A stretch of DNA of 64,000 nt from Providencia sp. R33 (GCF_019343475.1 NZ_CP072453.1:3844001-3908000), one strand, 5' to 3'; numbered from the stretch's first letter, positions 35,267 through 43,652 are shown. A program made the numbers and translations. Notes: generated from the letters alone by a model not told the origin.

Positions 35267-36823
35267 ATGGCCAGAAGAAAGTTTGGTGAATCTATCCAAC
35301 GCTTTGGGAGAACATTACTCCTTCCGATTGGTGTGCTTGCACCTATCGGTATGATATTGGGTATCAGCGGTGCGTTAGTGCAAACGTATATGATTGCACG
35401 CTTTCCTTTCCTCGGAAATGAAACAGTTAACGCTCTATTAGTTAGCATTCGTTCTATTGCAGGGGTGATTTTCGATAATATCCCATTGCTGTTTGCGATG
35501 GGGGTTGCTTATGGGATGAGTCAGAGAGATAAGGGGATTGCCGTCTTTGCGTCGGTAGTCGGTTACTTATCCTTGATCATTACCATGAATATTTGGTTGG
35601 TTCTCACCGGCAAGCTCGCTGATGCAGCGATTATGAGCCAAGTGGGGCAGATTAAAGTCCTTGGAATACAAACTCTGAATATCAGTGCCGCAGGGGGGAT
35701 TATTACCGGTTTAATTGCCTCTTGGGCGACTGACAAGTTCTATAACCTTGAGCTCCCAACCGCGTTTGCATTCTTCTCTGGTAAAAAATCAGTGTCTATT
35801 ATCATGATTGGTTTAATGATCATGGTCGGCGCATTGTTACCGTTTATCTGGGAAGTTTTAGTTCAAGGCTTAATGAAGCTATCCGCCGTGTTTTTGAGTC
35901 CAGTTGGGCCATTCTTTACCGCAGGTGGTGAGCGTTTATTCATTCCGTTCGGGTTGCACCACGTCTGGAACGTGTTGTTCCGATTCACGGAAGCGGGCGG
36001 TACTTATGTTATTGATGGGCAAACTTTTGTTGGTGTTGTTCCTGCATTAACTGAAGTGTTATTCAAACAAGGCCCTAACAGCGAATATTGGGCAATGATG
36101 CCAAGTTTGACCCGCTTTATGGCGCAGCAACAAATGTTAGTAACGCTGTTCTTATTCCCTGCTATCGCACTGGCAATTTACAGAACATCGAAGAAAGAAA
36201 ACCGCGCAGAAGTGAAGTCGATGTTGGTGACAATGGTACTGACCGCGATGCTGGGTAACGTGACCGAACCGCTCGAATTTACTTTCGTATTTATTGCGCC
36301 ACTGCTGTATCTCATTTACGCGATTATTGTCGGTATTGGGGCGGTATTACTTTCTTTCGCGGGTGTTGCTATCGGTTATATCCGAGGAACGGTATTCGAC
36401 TTCACGATATTTGGATTGCTATATGAGCACACCAACTGGATATTCTTGGTCATCATTGGTAGCTGTTTAGCCGTCGTCACTTACTTTATTTTCTACTGGG
36501 CGATTATTAAATTTGATATCAAAACCCCGGGTCGTGAAGAGTCCAGCAATCTGAAAAATACCTTAATTAAAGAAAAGCGTTATGGCGAAATTGCGGAAAT
36601 TTTAATCCAAGCGTTAGGCGGCAAACAAAATATTCGTAACGTGGATAACTGTATTACTCGTATGCGTATTGATGTGGGTGAAGTGAATCAAATTGATAAA
36701 GATTTAATGTTGGAATCAGGATGTACCGCATTCTTCTTTCCATCGGCAAACCATGTCCATGTCGTTTATGGGCCGAAGGTTGAATTCGTTCGCAATGCTG
36801 TTGATGAAGCAATGAAGAAATAA
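35267..36823 (+). CDS. PTS permease, EIICB of the glucose/maltose family
   Basis: A 518-residue inner-membrane transporter. The EIIC domain (about residues 1-420, ~10 helices) includes the GxTEPLEFTF-type motif (GNVTEPLEFTFVFIAPLLY) and HHVWNVLFRF, typical of the glucose superfamily (PtsG, MalX, NagE). The C-terminal EIIB domain has the phosphorylated cysteine C462 in VDNCITRMRID. There is no EIIA domain, so a separate EIIA (such as Crr) must donate phosphate. It imports and phosphorylates a sugar-like substrate not identifiable from sequence. The lyase gene starts 14 bp downstream. Confidence 0.88.
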   Translation: MARRKFGESIQRFGRTLLLPIGVLAPIGMILGISGALVQTYMIARFPFLGNETVNALLVSIRSIAGVIFDNIPLLFAMGVAYGMSQRDKGIAVFASVVGYLSLIITMNIWLVLTGKLADAAIMSQVGQIKVLGIQTLNISAAGGIITGLIASWATDKFYNLELPTAFAFFSGKKSVSIIMIGLMIMVGALLPFIWEVLVQGLMKLSAVFLSPVGPFFTAGGERLFIPFGLHHVWNVLFRFTEAGGTYVIDGQTFVGVVPALTEVLFKQGPNSEYWAMMPSLTRFMAQQQMLVTLFLFPAIALAIYRTSKKENRAEVKSMLVTMVLTAMLGNVTEPLEFTFVFIAPLLYLIYAIIVGIGAVLLSFAGVAIGYIRGTVFDFTIFGLLYEHTNWIFLVIIGSCLAVVTYFIFYWAIIKFDIKTPGREESSNLKNTLIKEKRYGEIAEILIQALGGKQNIRNVDNCITRMRIDVGEVNQIDKDLMLESGCTAFFFPSANHVHVVYGPKVEFVRNAVDEAMKK

Positions 36824-36837
36824 AGAAGGGATACGAA

Positions 36838-38208
36838 ATGAGAGCATTATACGATTCTAAAAGTAAAACCATTGATGACCGAGGTATTAAGGCGCTTTTA
36901 TCTGATGAAGCGAAATATACGACTTGGTTAATGTTTGAATCTATGTTGGCTCAAGCACAAGCGGAACAGGGGTTTATTCCCCAGTCCGCAGCTGATGAAA
37001 TCAAAGAAAAGGCCATTATTGAAAATATTGATTTCGAAGAAATGAGCCGTATTTACCAAAAAATTGGCCATGGATTTGTACCTTTTCTGAAAGTATTAGT
37101 AAATGCATGTTCAGAAGAGAGTGGTAAATATATCCACTACGGTATTACCACTCAGAATATTCAGCAAAGTTCCCAGCTGTATATGATGAAAACAGTACAC
37201 AACAAATTTATGCTGTTACTGAGTGAAATCATTGAGAACTTATCGGGATTGGCAGAAAAAACCAAACATATGGTCATGCCGGGTCGAACTCATGGGCGCC
37301 ATGCAATCCCGATCACTTACGGCTATAAAGTGTCGGTGTGGATCAGTGATTTTATTGACTGCTACCAGCGTATGAAAGAGTGTGAGAAACGCGTATTCAC
37401 TATCATGATGGGAGGGGCGGTTGGCGCATTTAACTCTATGCCAGGTATTGGCCTAGAAGTACAAAAACGCGTCGCTGAGCTAACGGGTATGCATGCGATG
37501 GAAGTGCCATCAAGAAACCTAAGTACCCATAAATTAGAATATATGGCGAACTTGGCGCTGATGGCGAATATCTGCCATAAAATTGGCGAGGAAGTTTACA
37601 GCACCACATTGGAAGAAATTGCTGAAGTTTCTGAAGGATTTACCAAGGGCACGGTGGGTAGCAGCACGATGCCTCACAAGATTAACCCTAAATTAGCAAA
37701 AGGGATTATTGCGAATTCACAGAAATTATACTCTTTGCCAAGTGTGGGTATGTACTCAGCGGTACGCCCTTATGAAGGCGACAGTAGTTCTTATATGTTA
37801 TTCGATGGCTTAATTGAAGAAGCGTTAGAGTTAACGACAGAAATCCTATTAAGAACTGAAGAGCTTTCAAGAACTATCGTTCCTCATGAAGATAGAATGC
37901 TGCATAACGTATTGAGAAATAAAGGATTAGACAATACTGAATACGTCATGATGAAAATGGCAGAAAAGCTGGGGAAAGATAAAGCCCATGAGCTGCTATA
38001 TGAAGAAGCGATCAAGACTGCGGCGGACGGTGAGGATTTCTATACTAATCTAACCAAAAACAGTGTGATTTCAGCTGCTTTTAGCAATGATGAAATTAAA
38101 GCGATGCTTGACCCGCGTTCTTATATTGGTCTGTCCGTTGAGATAGCAGAAAAAGAAGCTAAACGTGGCTTAGCTATTTCACAAGAAATTAAAAAAAGCT
38201 ACCAGTAG
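36838..38208 (+). CDS. Adenylosuccinate lyase-like enzyme (fumarase/aspartase superfamily)
   Basis: A 456-residue enzyme with the superfamily's three conserved regions: YGITTQNIQQS, GRTHGRHAIPIT, and the signature loop GSSTMPHKINP at residues 274-284 with the catalytic serine. Members eliminate fumarate from argininosuccinate, adenylosuccinate or related N-succinyl/aspartyl compounds, or cycloisomerise muconate. It resembles the PurB/CMLE branch, but its position in a PTS operon makes a housekeeping purine role unlikely. I infer that it cleaves the phosphorylated product of the upstream permease. GAAGGG precedes the start and a strong terminator follows. Confidence 0.83.
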   Translation: MRALYDSKSKTIDDRGIKALLSDEAKYTTWLMFESMLAQAQAEQGFIPQSAADEIKEKAIIENIDFEEMSRIYQKIGHGFVPFLKVLVNACSEESGKYIHYGITTQNIQQSSQLYMMKTVHNKFMLLLSEIIENLSGLAEKTKHMVMPGRTHGRHAIPITYGYKVSVWISDFIDCYQRMKECEKRVFTIMMGGAVGAFNSMPGIGLEVQKRVAELTGMHAMEVPSRNLSTHKLEYMANLALMANICHKIGEEVYSTTLEEIAEVSEGFTKGTVGSSTMPHKINPKLAKGIIANSQKLYSLPSVGMYSAVRPYEGDSSSYMLFDGLIEEALELTTEILLRTEELSRTIVPHEDRMLHNVLRNKGLDNTEYVMMKMAEKLGKDKAHELLYEEAIKTAADGEDFYTNLTKNSVISAAFSNDEIKAMLDPRSYIGLSVEIAEKEAKRGLAISQEIKKSYQ

Positions 38209-38232
38209 CAATCATTAAAAATAATAAAAGAG

Positions 38233-38260
38233 CGACCTATTCATTAGGTCGTTTTTTTTT
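38233..38260 (+). terminator. Rho-independent terminator of the PTS-lyase operon
   Basis: CGACCTA (38233-38239), a loop TTCAT, TAGGTCG (38245-38251), then nine T residues. It is a textbook terminator 25 bp after the lyase stop. Confidence 0.92.
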
Positions 38261-38413
38261 GATAAGAAATAATAGCGTATAACTGATTATGTTTTTTTAA
38301 GTTGTACTAATTGATAAGTTTTTCATTTAACGTTTTTTTATTTATACATAGATACGGCATCTCAACTGTTGAGCCGTCATTTTTACTCTCTTAAATAAAG
38401 GTGAAAATTATCT

Positions 38414-38752
38414 ATGTCTAAACAATATCGCTTTACAGCTAAAGCTGTTGATTTTCTATTACCTAATATTAAAAATGCAAATAGAGATGAAAGTGTTATT
38501 CATATCTATGCGACAGGTTCTTTTGAAAATGAAGTGGAAGTAAAAAAAATACACTTTATCCTCAATGGTTTGGCGATAAATTCTGCACCTTTTACGGCTC
38601 TGCTTGCATTTGTTTTTGGCTCAAAAGGGACTGATGCAAAAACGGGGTTTACTCCACCAACTAAACTGGTTTTTACCTGTACGGAGAATGAAATGAATGA
38701 AGGTGTATTTGATATTGTATCTATAGGACTGGAGTCAGAAGGCCTTTGGTAA
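38414..38752 (+). CDS. Uncharacterised 112-residue protein
   Basis: I do not recognise the family. The frame is well supported: AAAGGTG about 10 bases upstream, its own intergenic region after a strong terminator, and a hairpin terminator directly after the stop. There is no signal peptide. It appears beta-rich (YRFTAKAVDFLLPN, EVEVKKIHFILNG, TKLVFTCTENEMNEG), with one hydrophobic stretch (SAPFTALLAFVFG) that is too short and isolated for a clear membrane role. It is monocistronic. No functional inference can be drawn from its neighbours. Confidence 0.7.
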   Translation: MSKQYRFTAKAVDFLLPNIKNANRDESVIHIYATGSFENEVEVKKIHFILNGLAINSAPFTALLAFVFGSKGTDAKTGFTPPTKLVFTCTENEMNEGVFDIVSIGLESEGLW

Positions 38753-38792
38753 AAATATTATCGCCGCTTAGTAAAAAGCAGCAATAATATTT
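38753..38792. terminator. Bidirectional terminator between the small gene and ytfE
   Basis: AAATATTATCGCCGCTT (from 38754) pairs with AAGCAGCAATAATATTT with a few mismatches around a short AGTAAA loop. It lies between convergent genes (stops at 38752 and 38803). Confidence 0.65.
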
Positions 38793-38802
38793 GGAAAAAT
38801 GT

Positions 38803-39465
38803 TTACTCGCCCGCTAATGCTCTTGGGAATAGTAAGTTGTTTTCTAAGTTAATATGATTCATTAAATCATCTATTAATTCATTGATCCCATTATAAAGCA
38901 CACGCCAAGTGGTACAGGCTTCTGCGGGAGGTGTCACATTATCTGTGATGCCTTTAATCGCTTCTAATAAATCCCCAGCATCATCATGTTCTTGTTCCAT
39001 GACACTAATTGGGCCCGCTGCATTTTGCCCTAAACCATTTTTAATCATCGGGAACAATACGCGTTCCTCTTTCATCATATGGCTTGTTAATTCTTCAAGC
39101 AGCGCTTCAAGGTATTTTGCTAAACCACTCGGAACGGTTGGCTTATTGGCATGAACTCGCTCGACCTTTTGTGCCTGTAAAATCAGTTCAGGCAATTGTT
39201 CTCTGTGTCTATCGTGATAACGGACAATAATAAAATCAATAATTTCACCTAGCGGGGCCGCTCGCCAGTCTTTCTCTAATGTTTCGTTTGATAATTCCAC
39301 TAATTGTTTTTCTAATGTTTCAATGTCTAAATTCAATTTTTCTGCACTTCGATTGAGCGTTTGTTTTCCGCCGCAGCAATAATCCATATTGTATTGGCGA
39401 AAAAGCGCTGATGCTCTTGGAATCGATAAGGCAAGCTGGCCAAGTGTTTTATCTCTTAATTGCAT
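38803..39465 (-). CDS. ytfE: Iron-sulfur cluster repair di-iron protein YtfE/RIC
   Basis: A 220-residue protein equal in length to E. coli YtfE. The N-terminal ScdA domain has the CC motif (NMDYCCGGKQTL). The C-terminal hemerythrin-like domain supplies the di-iron ligands in IVRYHDRHREQLPEL, LLEELTSHMMKEERVLFP, EQEHDDAGDLL and LMNHINLENNLLFP. It repairs iron-sulfur centres damaged by nitric oxide or peroxide. Its start has a good RBS (AGAGGA). It follows norV by 54 bp and so is probably part of a NorR-controlled operon here. Confidence 0.95.
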   Translation of the reverse strand: MQLRDKTLGQLALSIPRASALFRQYNMDYCCGGKQTLNRSAEKLNLDIETLEKQLVELSNETLEKDWRAAPLGEIIDFIIVRYHDRHREQLPELILQAQKVERVHANKPTVPSGLAKYLEALLEELTSHMMKEERVLFPMIKNGLGQNAAGPISVMEQEHDDAGDLLEAIKGITDNVTPPAEACTTWRVLYNGINELIDDLMNHINLENNLLFPRALAGE

Positions 39466-39519
39466 GTGAGGTGTCCTCTATAAAATCATAAAATTCTTAT
39501 TGTGCTTTGGTCAGTACGT

Positions 39520-40722
39520 TTATGCAGATAAAGCCCATTTACGTGCAATATCTCGGCCATATTCACGGCAGCTTTCTAGCGTTGCAGTATCTGGTTTCCA
39601 TTTTGCTTTTAATGATAAGGCGGTATCAAACCCTGCATCCATTAGCCGCGTTTGCACTCGATCAACGGCGCCACCATTCCAGCCAAAGCTGCCAAATGCT
39701 GCCGCTTTTTTATTTAAAAATCGTAACCCAGTAATTTCCTCAAGCATGCCTGCAATTTTGGGCATCATCACGTTGTTCATGGTTGATGTGCCGACAAGGG
39801 CGCCTTTAGAACGAAATACATGTGTAATGATGTCGTTTTTGTCACTTCTTGCGATATTGAAAATCTTAACGGCAACATTAGGGTCAGCCTCATTAATACC
39901 TTGTGCAATGGCATCGGCCATTAAACGGGTATTATTCGACATGGTATCGTAGAAAATTGTGATGCGGTCTTCTTGATAATCAGCCGCCCATTTCAAATAT
40001 AATTCAACAATTTGCGTTGGATTATCTCGCCATACCACACCGTGTGACGTTGCAATCATATCGACTGGCAAGTTAAAGCCTAAGATCTCATTAATTTTCG
40101 GGGTCACTAAGCGGCTAAAGGGTGTCAGAATATTGGCGTAATATCGCTGACATTGATCAAACAGTTCATTTTGGTCGACTTCATCGTTGAATAACCGTTC
40201 ATCACAATAGTGTTGCCCAAACGCATCGTTACTGAAAAGAACGGCATCGTCAGTAAGGTAAGTCATCATGCTATCAGGCCAGTGGAGCATGGGGGTTTCA
40301 ATAAATATCAGCTGCTTATTATTGCCAATATCTAGGGTATCCCCTGTTTTGACGACATTAAAATTCCATTCAGGGTGATGATGGTGACCATTGATTGAGT
40401 CAATAGCGTTTGCGGTGCAATAGATAGGCGTGTTAGGAATATAGCTCATGAGCTCAGTTAAGGCTCCTGCATGGTCTTCTTCTGCATGATTGATAACAAT
40501 GTAATCGATATCATTTAAATCAATCTGACTGCGTAGATTTTGTACAAACTCGCGGCTAAATTTATGGTCTACCGTATCGATAAGGACATTTTTCCCCTCA
40601 CAAATCAAATAGCTGTTATAGCTACTTCCTTTGAGTGTTTTGTACTCAGTACCATGAAAATCACGCACTTCCCAATCACGTTGACCTACCCACTGAATGT
40701 TATTTTTTACATGAATCGCCAT
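39520..40722 (-). CDS. norV: Flavodiiron nitric oxide reductase lacking the rubredoxin domain
   Basis: A 400-residue protein matching the first ~400 of 479 residues of E. coli flavorubredoxin NorV. It has the metallo-lactamase-like di-iron domain (HAEEDHAGAL, MLHWPDSMMTY, SHGVVWR) and the flavodoxin domain (IFYDTMSNNTRLMADAI, LVGTSTMNNVMMP). The protein stops at RDIARKWALSA, where NorV continues through a linker into the CxxC rubredoxin module. There is a genuine TAA, and only 54 bp before ytfE, so no separate rubredoxin gene is present; norW is also absent. It must take electrons from another donor. It detoxifies NO to N2O anaerobically. Confidence 0.92.
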   Translation of the reverse strand: MAIHVKNNIQWVGQRDWEVRDFHGTEYKTLKGSSYNSYLICEGKNVLIDTVDHKFSREFVQNLRSQIDLNDIDYIVINHAEEDHAGALTELMSYIPNTPIYCTANAIDSINGHHHHPEWNFNVVKTGDTLDIGNNKQLIFIETPMLHWPDSMMTYLTDDAVLFSNDAFGQHYCDERLFNDEVDQNELFDQCQRYYANILTPFSRLVTPKINEILGFNLPVDMIATSHGVVWRDNPTQIVELYLKWAADYQEDRITIFYDTMSNNTRLMADAIAQGINEADPNVAVKIFNIARSDKNDIITHVFRSKGALVGTSTMNNVMMPKIAGMLEEITGLRFLNKKAAAFGSFGWNGGAVDRVQTRLMDAGFDTALSLKAKWKPDTATLESCREYGRDIARKWALSA

Positions 40723-40764
40723 ATTAATTTTGCCCTATATTTCTTTGGAGTATACAAAGACATA

Positions 40765-40780
40765 ATCAATAACCATGCCA
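40765..40780 (-). promoter_or_regulatory. Sigma54 promoter of norV-ytfE
   Basis: On the minus strand it reads TGGCATG-GTTA-TTGAT, close to the TGGCACG-N4-TTGCW consensus with the invariant GG at -24; the -12 GC is GA. It lies 43 bp upstream of norV and downstream of the NorR sites, the arrangement required for NorR activation. Confidence 0.65.
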
Positions 40781-40834
40781 TGTTTTTATCTAATTGATTT
40801 TAAATAACTTTATTATTTTTAGAAAAATAAATAT

Positions 40835-40890
40835 GTCAAAATGACTATGCTAAAATGGGTCATTATGACTATAATAATAGTCAAATTGAC
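40835..40890. promoter_or_regulatory. Three NorR enhancer sites
   Basis: GTCAAAATGAC (40835-40845), GTCATTATGAC (40859-40869) and GTCAAATTGAC (40880-40890) each fit the GT-N7-AC NorR consensus as near-perfect dyads. Three sites are also found at the E. coli norR-norV intergenic region. They lie between divergent norR and norV, the last ending 14 bp before norR, so they may also autoregulate norR. Confidence 0.88.
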
Positions 40891-40904
40891 AATGAGGAAT
40901 GATG

Positions 40905-42419
40905 ATGGGTTTTTCTGTCGATGCGTTAGCGCAAATCGCGATTGAGTTACAAAGTGGTATTGAACACTCAGATCGCTTTCAACGGCTGATTACCACATTG
41001 AGGCAATCCCTGAAATGTGATGCTTGTGCATTACTTCGTTATGAATCAGGCCAGTTCATTCCTTTAGCAATTGATGGTTTAATGGCCGATGTACTGGGAA
41101 GGCGCTTTTTATTAGAAGGGCACCCACGACTCGAAGCGATTGCACGCGCTGGGGATGTAGTACGTTTCCCAGCGGATAGCCAACTTCCAGACCCTTATGA
41201 TGGTTTAATCCCACATCATCAACACCTTAAAGTTCATGCTTGCGTAGGGCTACCTTTATACGCAGGGCAGAATCTTATCGGTGCATTAACTTTAGATGGA
41301 CTGTCTCCTGACCAATTTGATGCCTTTAGTAATGAGTCTTTGAGGTTAATTGCTGCACTTGCGGCGGGAGCACTAAACAATGCCTTGTTGATTGAACAGC
41401 TTGAAAACCAGAATGTTTTACCAGGCCAACCTGGCTTATTTAAACCCACAGGGCAAACAGAAATTATTGGCTTATCCCTGCGTATGCAGCAATTGAAAAA
41501 AGAAATCGATATTGTTGCTGCATCTGATCTGAATGTACTTGTGGGAGGCGAAACGGGAACAGGAAAAGAGCTAGTTGTTAAATCCATACATGAAAAATCA
41601 TTGCGAGCAGATAAGCCATTGGTGTATTTAAACTGCGCGGCATTACCTGAAAATGTGGCTGAAAGTGAATTGTTTGGGCACGTAAAAGGGGCATTCACAG
41701 GGGCAATAAGCCACCGAAGTGGTAAGTTCGAGATGGCAGATAATGGCACATTGTTTCTTGATGAAATTGGTGAGTTGTCATTATCATTGCAGGCAAAATT
41801 ATTGCGTGTTTTACAATATGGTGATATTCAGCGAGTGGGAGATGATCGCAGTTTGCGGGTCAATGTGCGGGTATTGGCAGCAACTAACCGTGATTTGCGC
41901 GAAGAGGTTTTAGAAGGGCGTTTCAGAGCTGACTTATTTCATCGGCTTAGTGTGTTCCCATTATTTGTTCCGCCATTAAAAGAGCGAGGCGAAGATATTA
42001 TTTTGCTTGCGGGGTATTTCTGCGAACAATACCGCCAACGTTTTAATTTATCGAGTGTGGTATTAAGCTCATCATTGCAAATGTATTTGCTTAATTACGT
42101 GTGGCCTGGAAATGTCAGGGAGTTAGAGCATGCTATCCACCGTGCAATTGTACTTGCTCGGGCATCTACTCATACAGGCGATGTTATTTTACAGCCACAC
42201 TATTTTACGTTTAACCATCCTGAGCCTGAGCAGGTAGTTGACCAGCCACTTACGCTACCAGTGAGCGCTAACTTGCGTGATGCAACGGATGATTTTCAAC
42301 GTAAAATGATTACCCAAATATTGGAACAAAATCATTATAATTGGTCGGCAAGTGCTCGCGATTTATCGTTGGATATTGCAAATTTGCACCGATTAGCCAA
42401 GCGATTAGGCTTAAAGTAA
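40905..42419 (+). CDS. norR: Nitric oxide-responsive sigma54 activator NorR
   Basis: A 504-residue protein from the third of three adjacent ATGs (40905); it has the best spacing to GAGGA and gives the E. coli length and N-terminus (GFSVDALAQIAIELQ). It has an N-terminal GAF domain binding a NO-sensing non-haem iron, a central AAA+ domain with Walker A GGETGTGKE, sigma54-contact GAFTGA and Walker B LFLDEIGEL, and a C-terminal Fis-type helix-turn-helix (NWSASARDLSLDIANLHRLAK). It activates norV through the three upstream sites. Confidence 0.95.
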   Translation: MGFSVDALAQIAIELQSGIEHSDRFQRLITTLRQSLKCDACALLRYESGQFIPLAIDGLMADVLGRRFLLEGHPRLEAIARAGDVVRFPADSQLPDPYDGLIPHHQHLKVHACVGLPLYAGQNLIGALTLDGLSPDQFDAFSNESLRLIAALAAGALNNALLIEQLENQNVLPGQPGLFKPTGQTEIIGLSLRMQQLKKEIDIVAASDLNVLVGGETGTGKELVVKSIHEKSLRADKPLVYLNCAALPENVAESELFGHVKGAFTGAISHRSGKFEMADNGTLFLDEIGELSLSLQAKLLRVLQYGDIQRVGDDRSLRVNVRVLAATNRDLREEVLEGRFRADLFHRLSVFPLFVPPLKERGEDIILLAGYFCEQYRQRFNLSSVVLSSSLQMYLLNYVWPGNVRELEHAIHRAIVLARASTHTGDVILQPHYFTFNHPEPEQVVDQPLTLPVSANLRDATDDFQRKMITQILEQNHYNWSASARDLSLDIANLHRLAKRLGLK

Positions 42420-42444
42420 TTAGGAGTAATAGATAATAAATTTA

Positions 42445-42873
42445 TTACTGCATTGATAAAACGGGTAGTAACATTTTTTCTGAGAAAGACAGAGGGAGTG
42501 GCGTAATTTTATTGGTCATCATGATTAACTCTTTGTTTTTTTCTATTCTTATACTAATTCCTAGAGGTACTTTGCTTATCATAATATGCTCTGGGATATT
42601 CATTTTAAAATAAACCGCACGGTTAGTTGTATTCGTTTTAAAGTGATAGCTATAGGTATCATTACTCGAGATGTTCATTTCTAATGGGCTGATTGATAAT
42701 GTTATTTCTGCATTATCTGGGATGTTTGTATGTGAATATATATTCCCTTCAAGGCTATGGGATAAGTCTAGCATTATAATTTTAGATAATTGATTACAAC
42801 CAAGTAGCAAGCTAATAAAGGCCAAAATAAATGAAAGATGAATAATTTTTTTTAATATATTGATAAAATGCAT
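42445..42873 (-). CDS. Lipoprotein, probable T3SS secretin pilotin (YscW/YbaY-like)
   Basis: A 142-residue lipoprotein: a hydrophobic signal with lipobox LLLGC (cysteine ~26), then a small beta-sandwich pattern (LEGNIYSHTNIPDNAEITLSI, FKMNIPEHIM, LGISIRIEKNKELIMMTN), as in the YbaY/YscW pilotin family. Pilotins carry the T3SS secretin to the outer membrane. It lies at the end of the leftward T3SS operon. Salmonella uses InvH, a different fold, so this points to an Ysc/Ysa-style pilotin. Assignment is by pattern and context only. Confidence 0.62.
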   Translation of the reverse strand: MHFINILKKIIHLSFILAFISLLLGCNQLSKIIMLDLSHSLEGNIYSHTNIPDNAEITLSISPLEMNISSNDTYSYHFKTNTTNRAVYFKMNIPEHIMISKVPLGISIRIEKNKELIMMTNKITPLPLSFSEKMLLPVLSMQ

Positions 42874-42897
42874 GATTAATTTCTTCTACGTATGGAT

Positions 42898-43329
42898 TTA
42901 TTGGAATGAGCGGACAAAAACTTTTTGAAAAAAGCATCGAATATAAGAATAAACATTTTTTCTATCTTGATGATTTTTCGATAAAACTGGCATTTCAGAT
43001 TTATCACCAGTATATAAAATACCAATTCTTGGTAGTGTCATGATAAGGTTTTCATCTAACTCAACTTTTTTAAAAGATTGGCGTAACTGTCTCACGAGTT
43101 TGTAGTAACTGCTTTCAGTCACAATTGTTCCTCTTTTTTCCCAAATTTCGTACATAATCTCTCTTTTATTACTTGTTTTTACTAATAATAATTTTAAGAG
43201 GCAAGACTCATTTTCTGTAAGACTGATAGATTTTTTTCCTTTGGAAAGTGTTCTTTTTAGTGGGTTATAAACAACTTCTTCGGATAACAAAATCATGGGT
43301 TCTATTCCCGTGTATTCCATACTACTCAT
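42898..43329 (-). CDS. Winged-helix (OmpR/ToxR-type) transcriptional regulator
   Basis: A 143-residue protein with a DNA-binding domain of the Trans_reg_C class at about residues 15-110: VVYNPLKRTLSKGKKSISL (N-terminal beta sheet), TENESCLLKLLL, a recognition helix in SSYYKLVRQLRQSF, and the C-terminal hairpin LIMTLPRIGILY. There is no receiver domain, and no obvious transmembrane segment or HilA-like TPR. It is placed between the prg/org genes and the pilotin and probably regulates this secretion system. AGGAAAG precedes its ATG. Confidence 0.75.
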   Translation of the reverse strand: MSSMEYTGIEPMILLSEEVVYNPLKRTLSKGKKSISLTENESCLLKLLLVKTSNKREIMYEIWEKRGTIVTESSYYKLVRQLRQSFKKVELDENLIMTLPRIGILYTGDKSEMPVLSKNHQDRKNVYSYIRCFFQKVFVRSFQ

Positions 43330-43652
43330 ATACTTTCCTATAAATGATAATTGGGTAAGAAATTAGTCATATCCTAACTTCCACTAAAATATGCTTCAAT
43401 ATAAAAAAACAGGAGCCGATAATAAATAAAAAAAATTAAGTCGTTTTTTTATAATAGCTCTGAATTTATTGTTAGGATAAATTTAACCCATATCGTTAGG
43501 ATATATATATCAAAAAAATATACATAATTTTTATTTTTTAGAGGAGGGGAATAGAAAGGAAATATAAAAGAGGTAAATAATTATCAACATGCGTACTAAC
43601 TTTACCTCTATAAAAATAGGTCTAATATTGACGGTGGTTATCGTTTTTAAGC
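43330..43652. other. Gap between the winged-helix regulator and orgC
   Basis: About 320 bp, AT-rich, no gene. AGAGGTAAA (43569-43577) and TTTACCTCT (43601-43609) form a perfect 9-bp hairpin with a 23-base loop. On the minus strand it is followed by TTTATATTT, so it may terminate the prg-org transcript. The promoter for the regulator gene should lie in the left part. Confidence 0.4.

Noticed and set aside
41234..41749. Minus-strand frame of 171 codons opposite norR
   Set aside because: It is antisense to the conserved GAF and AAA+ coding region, with no RBS.
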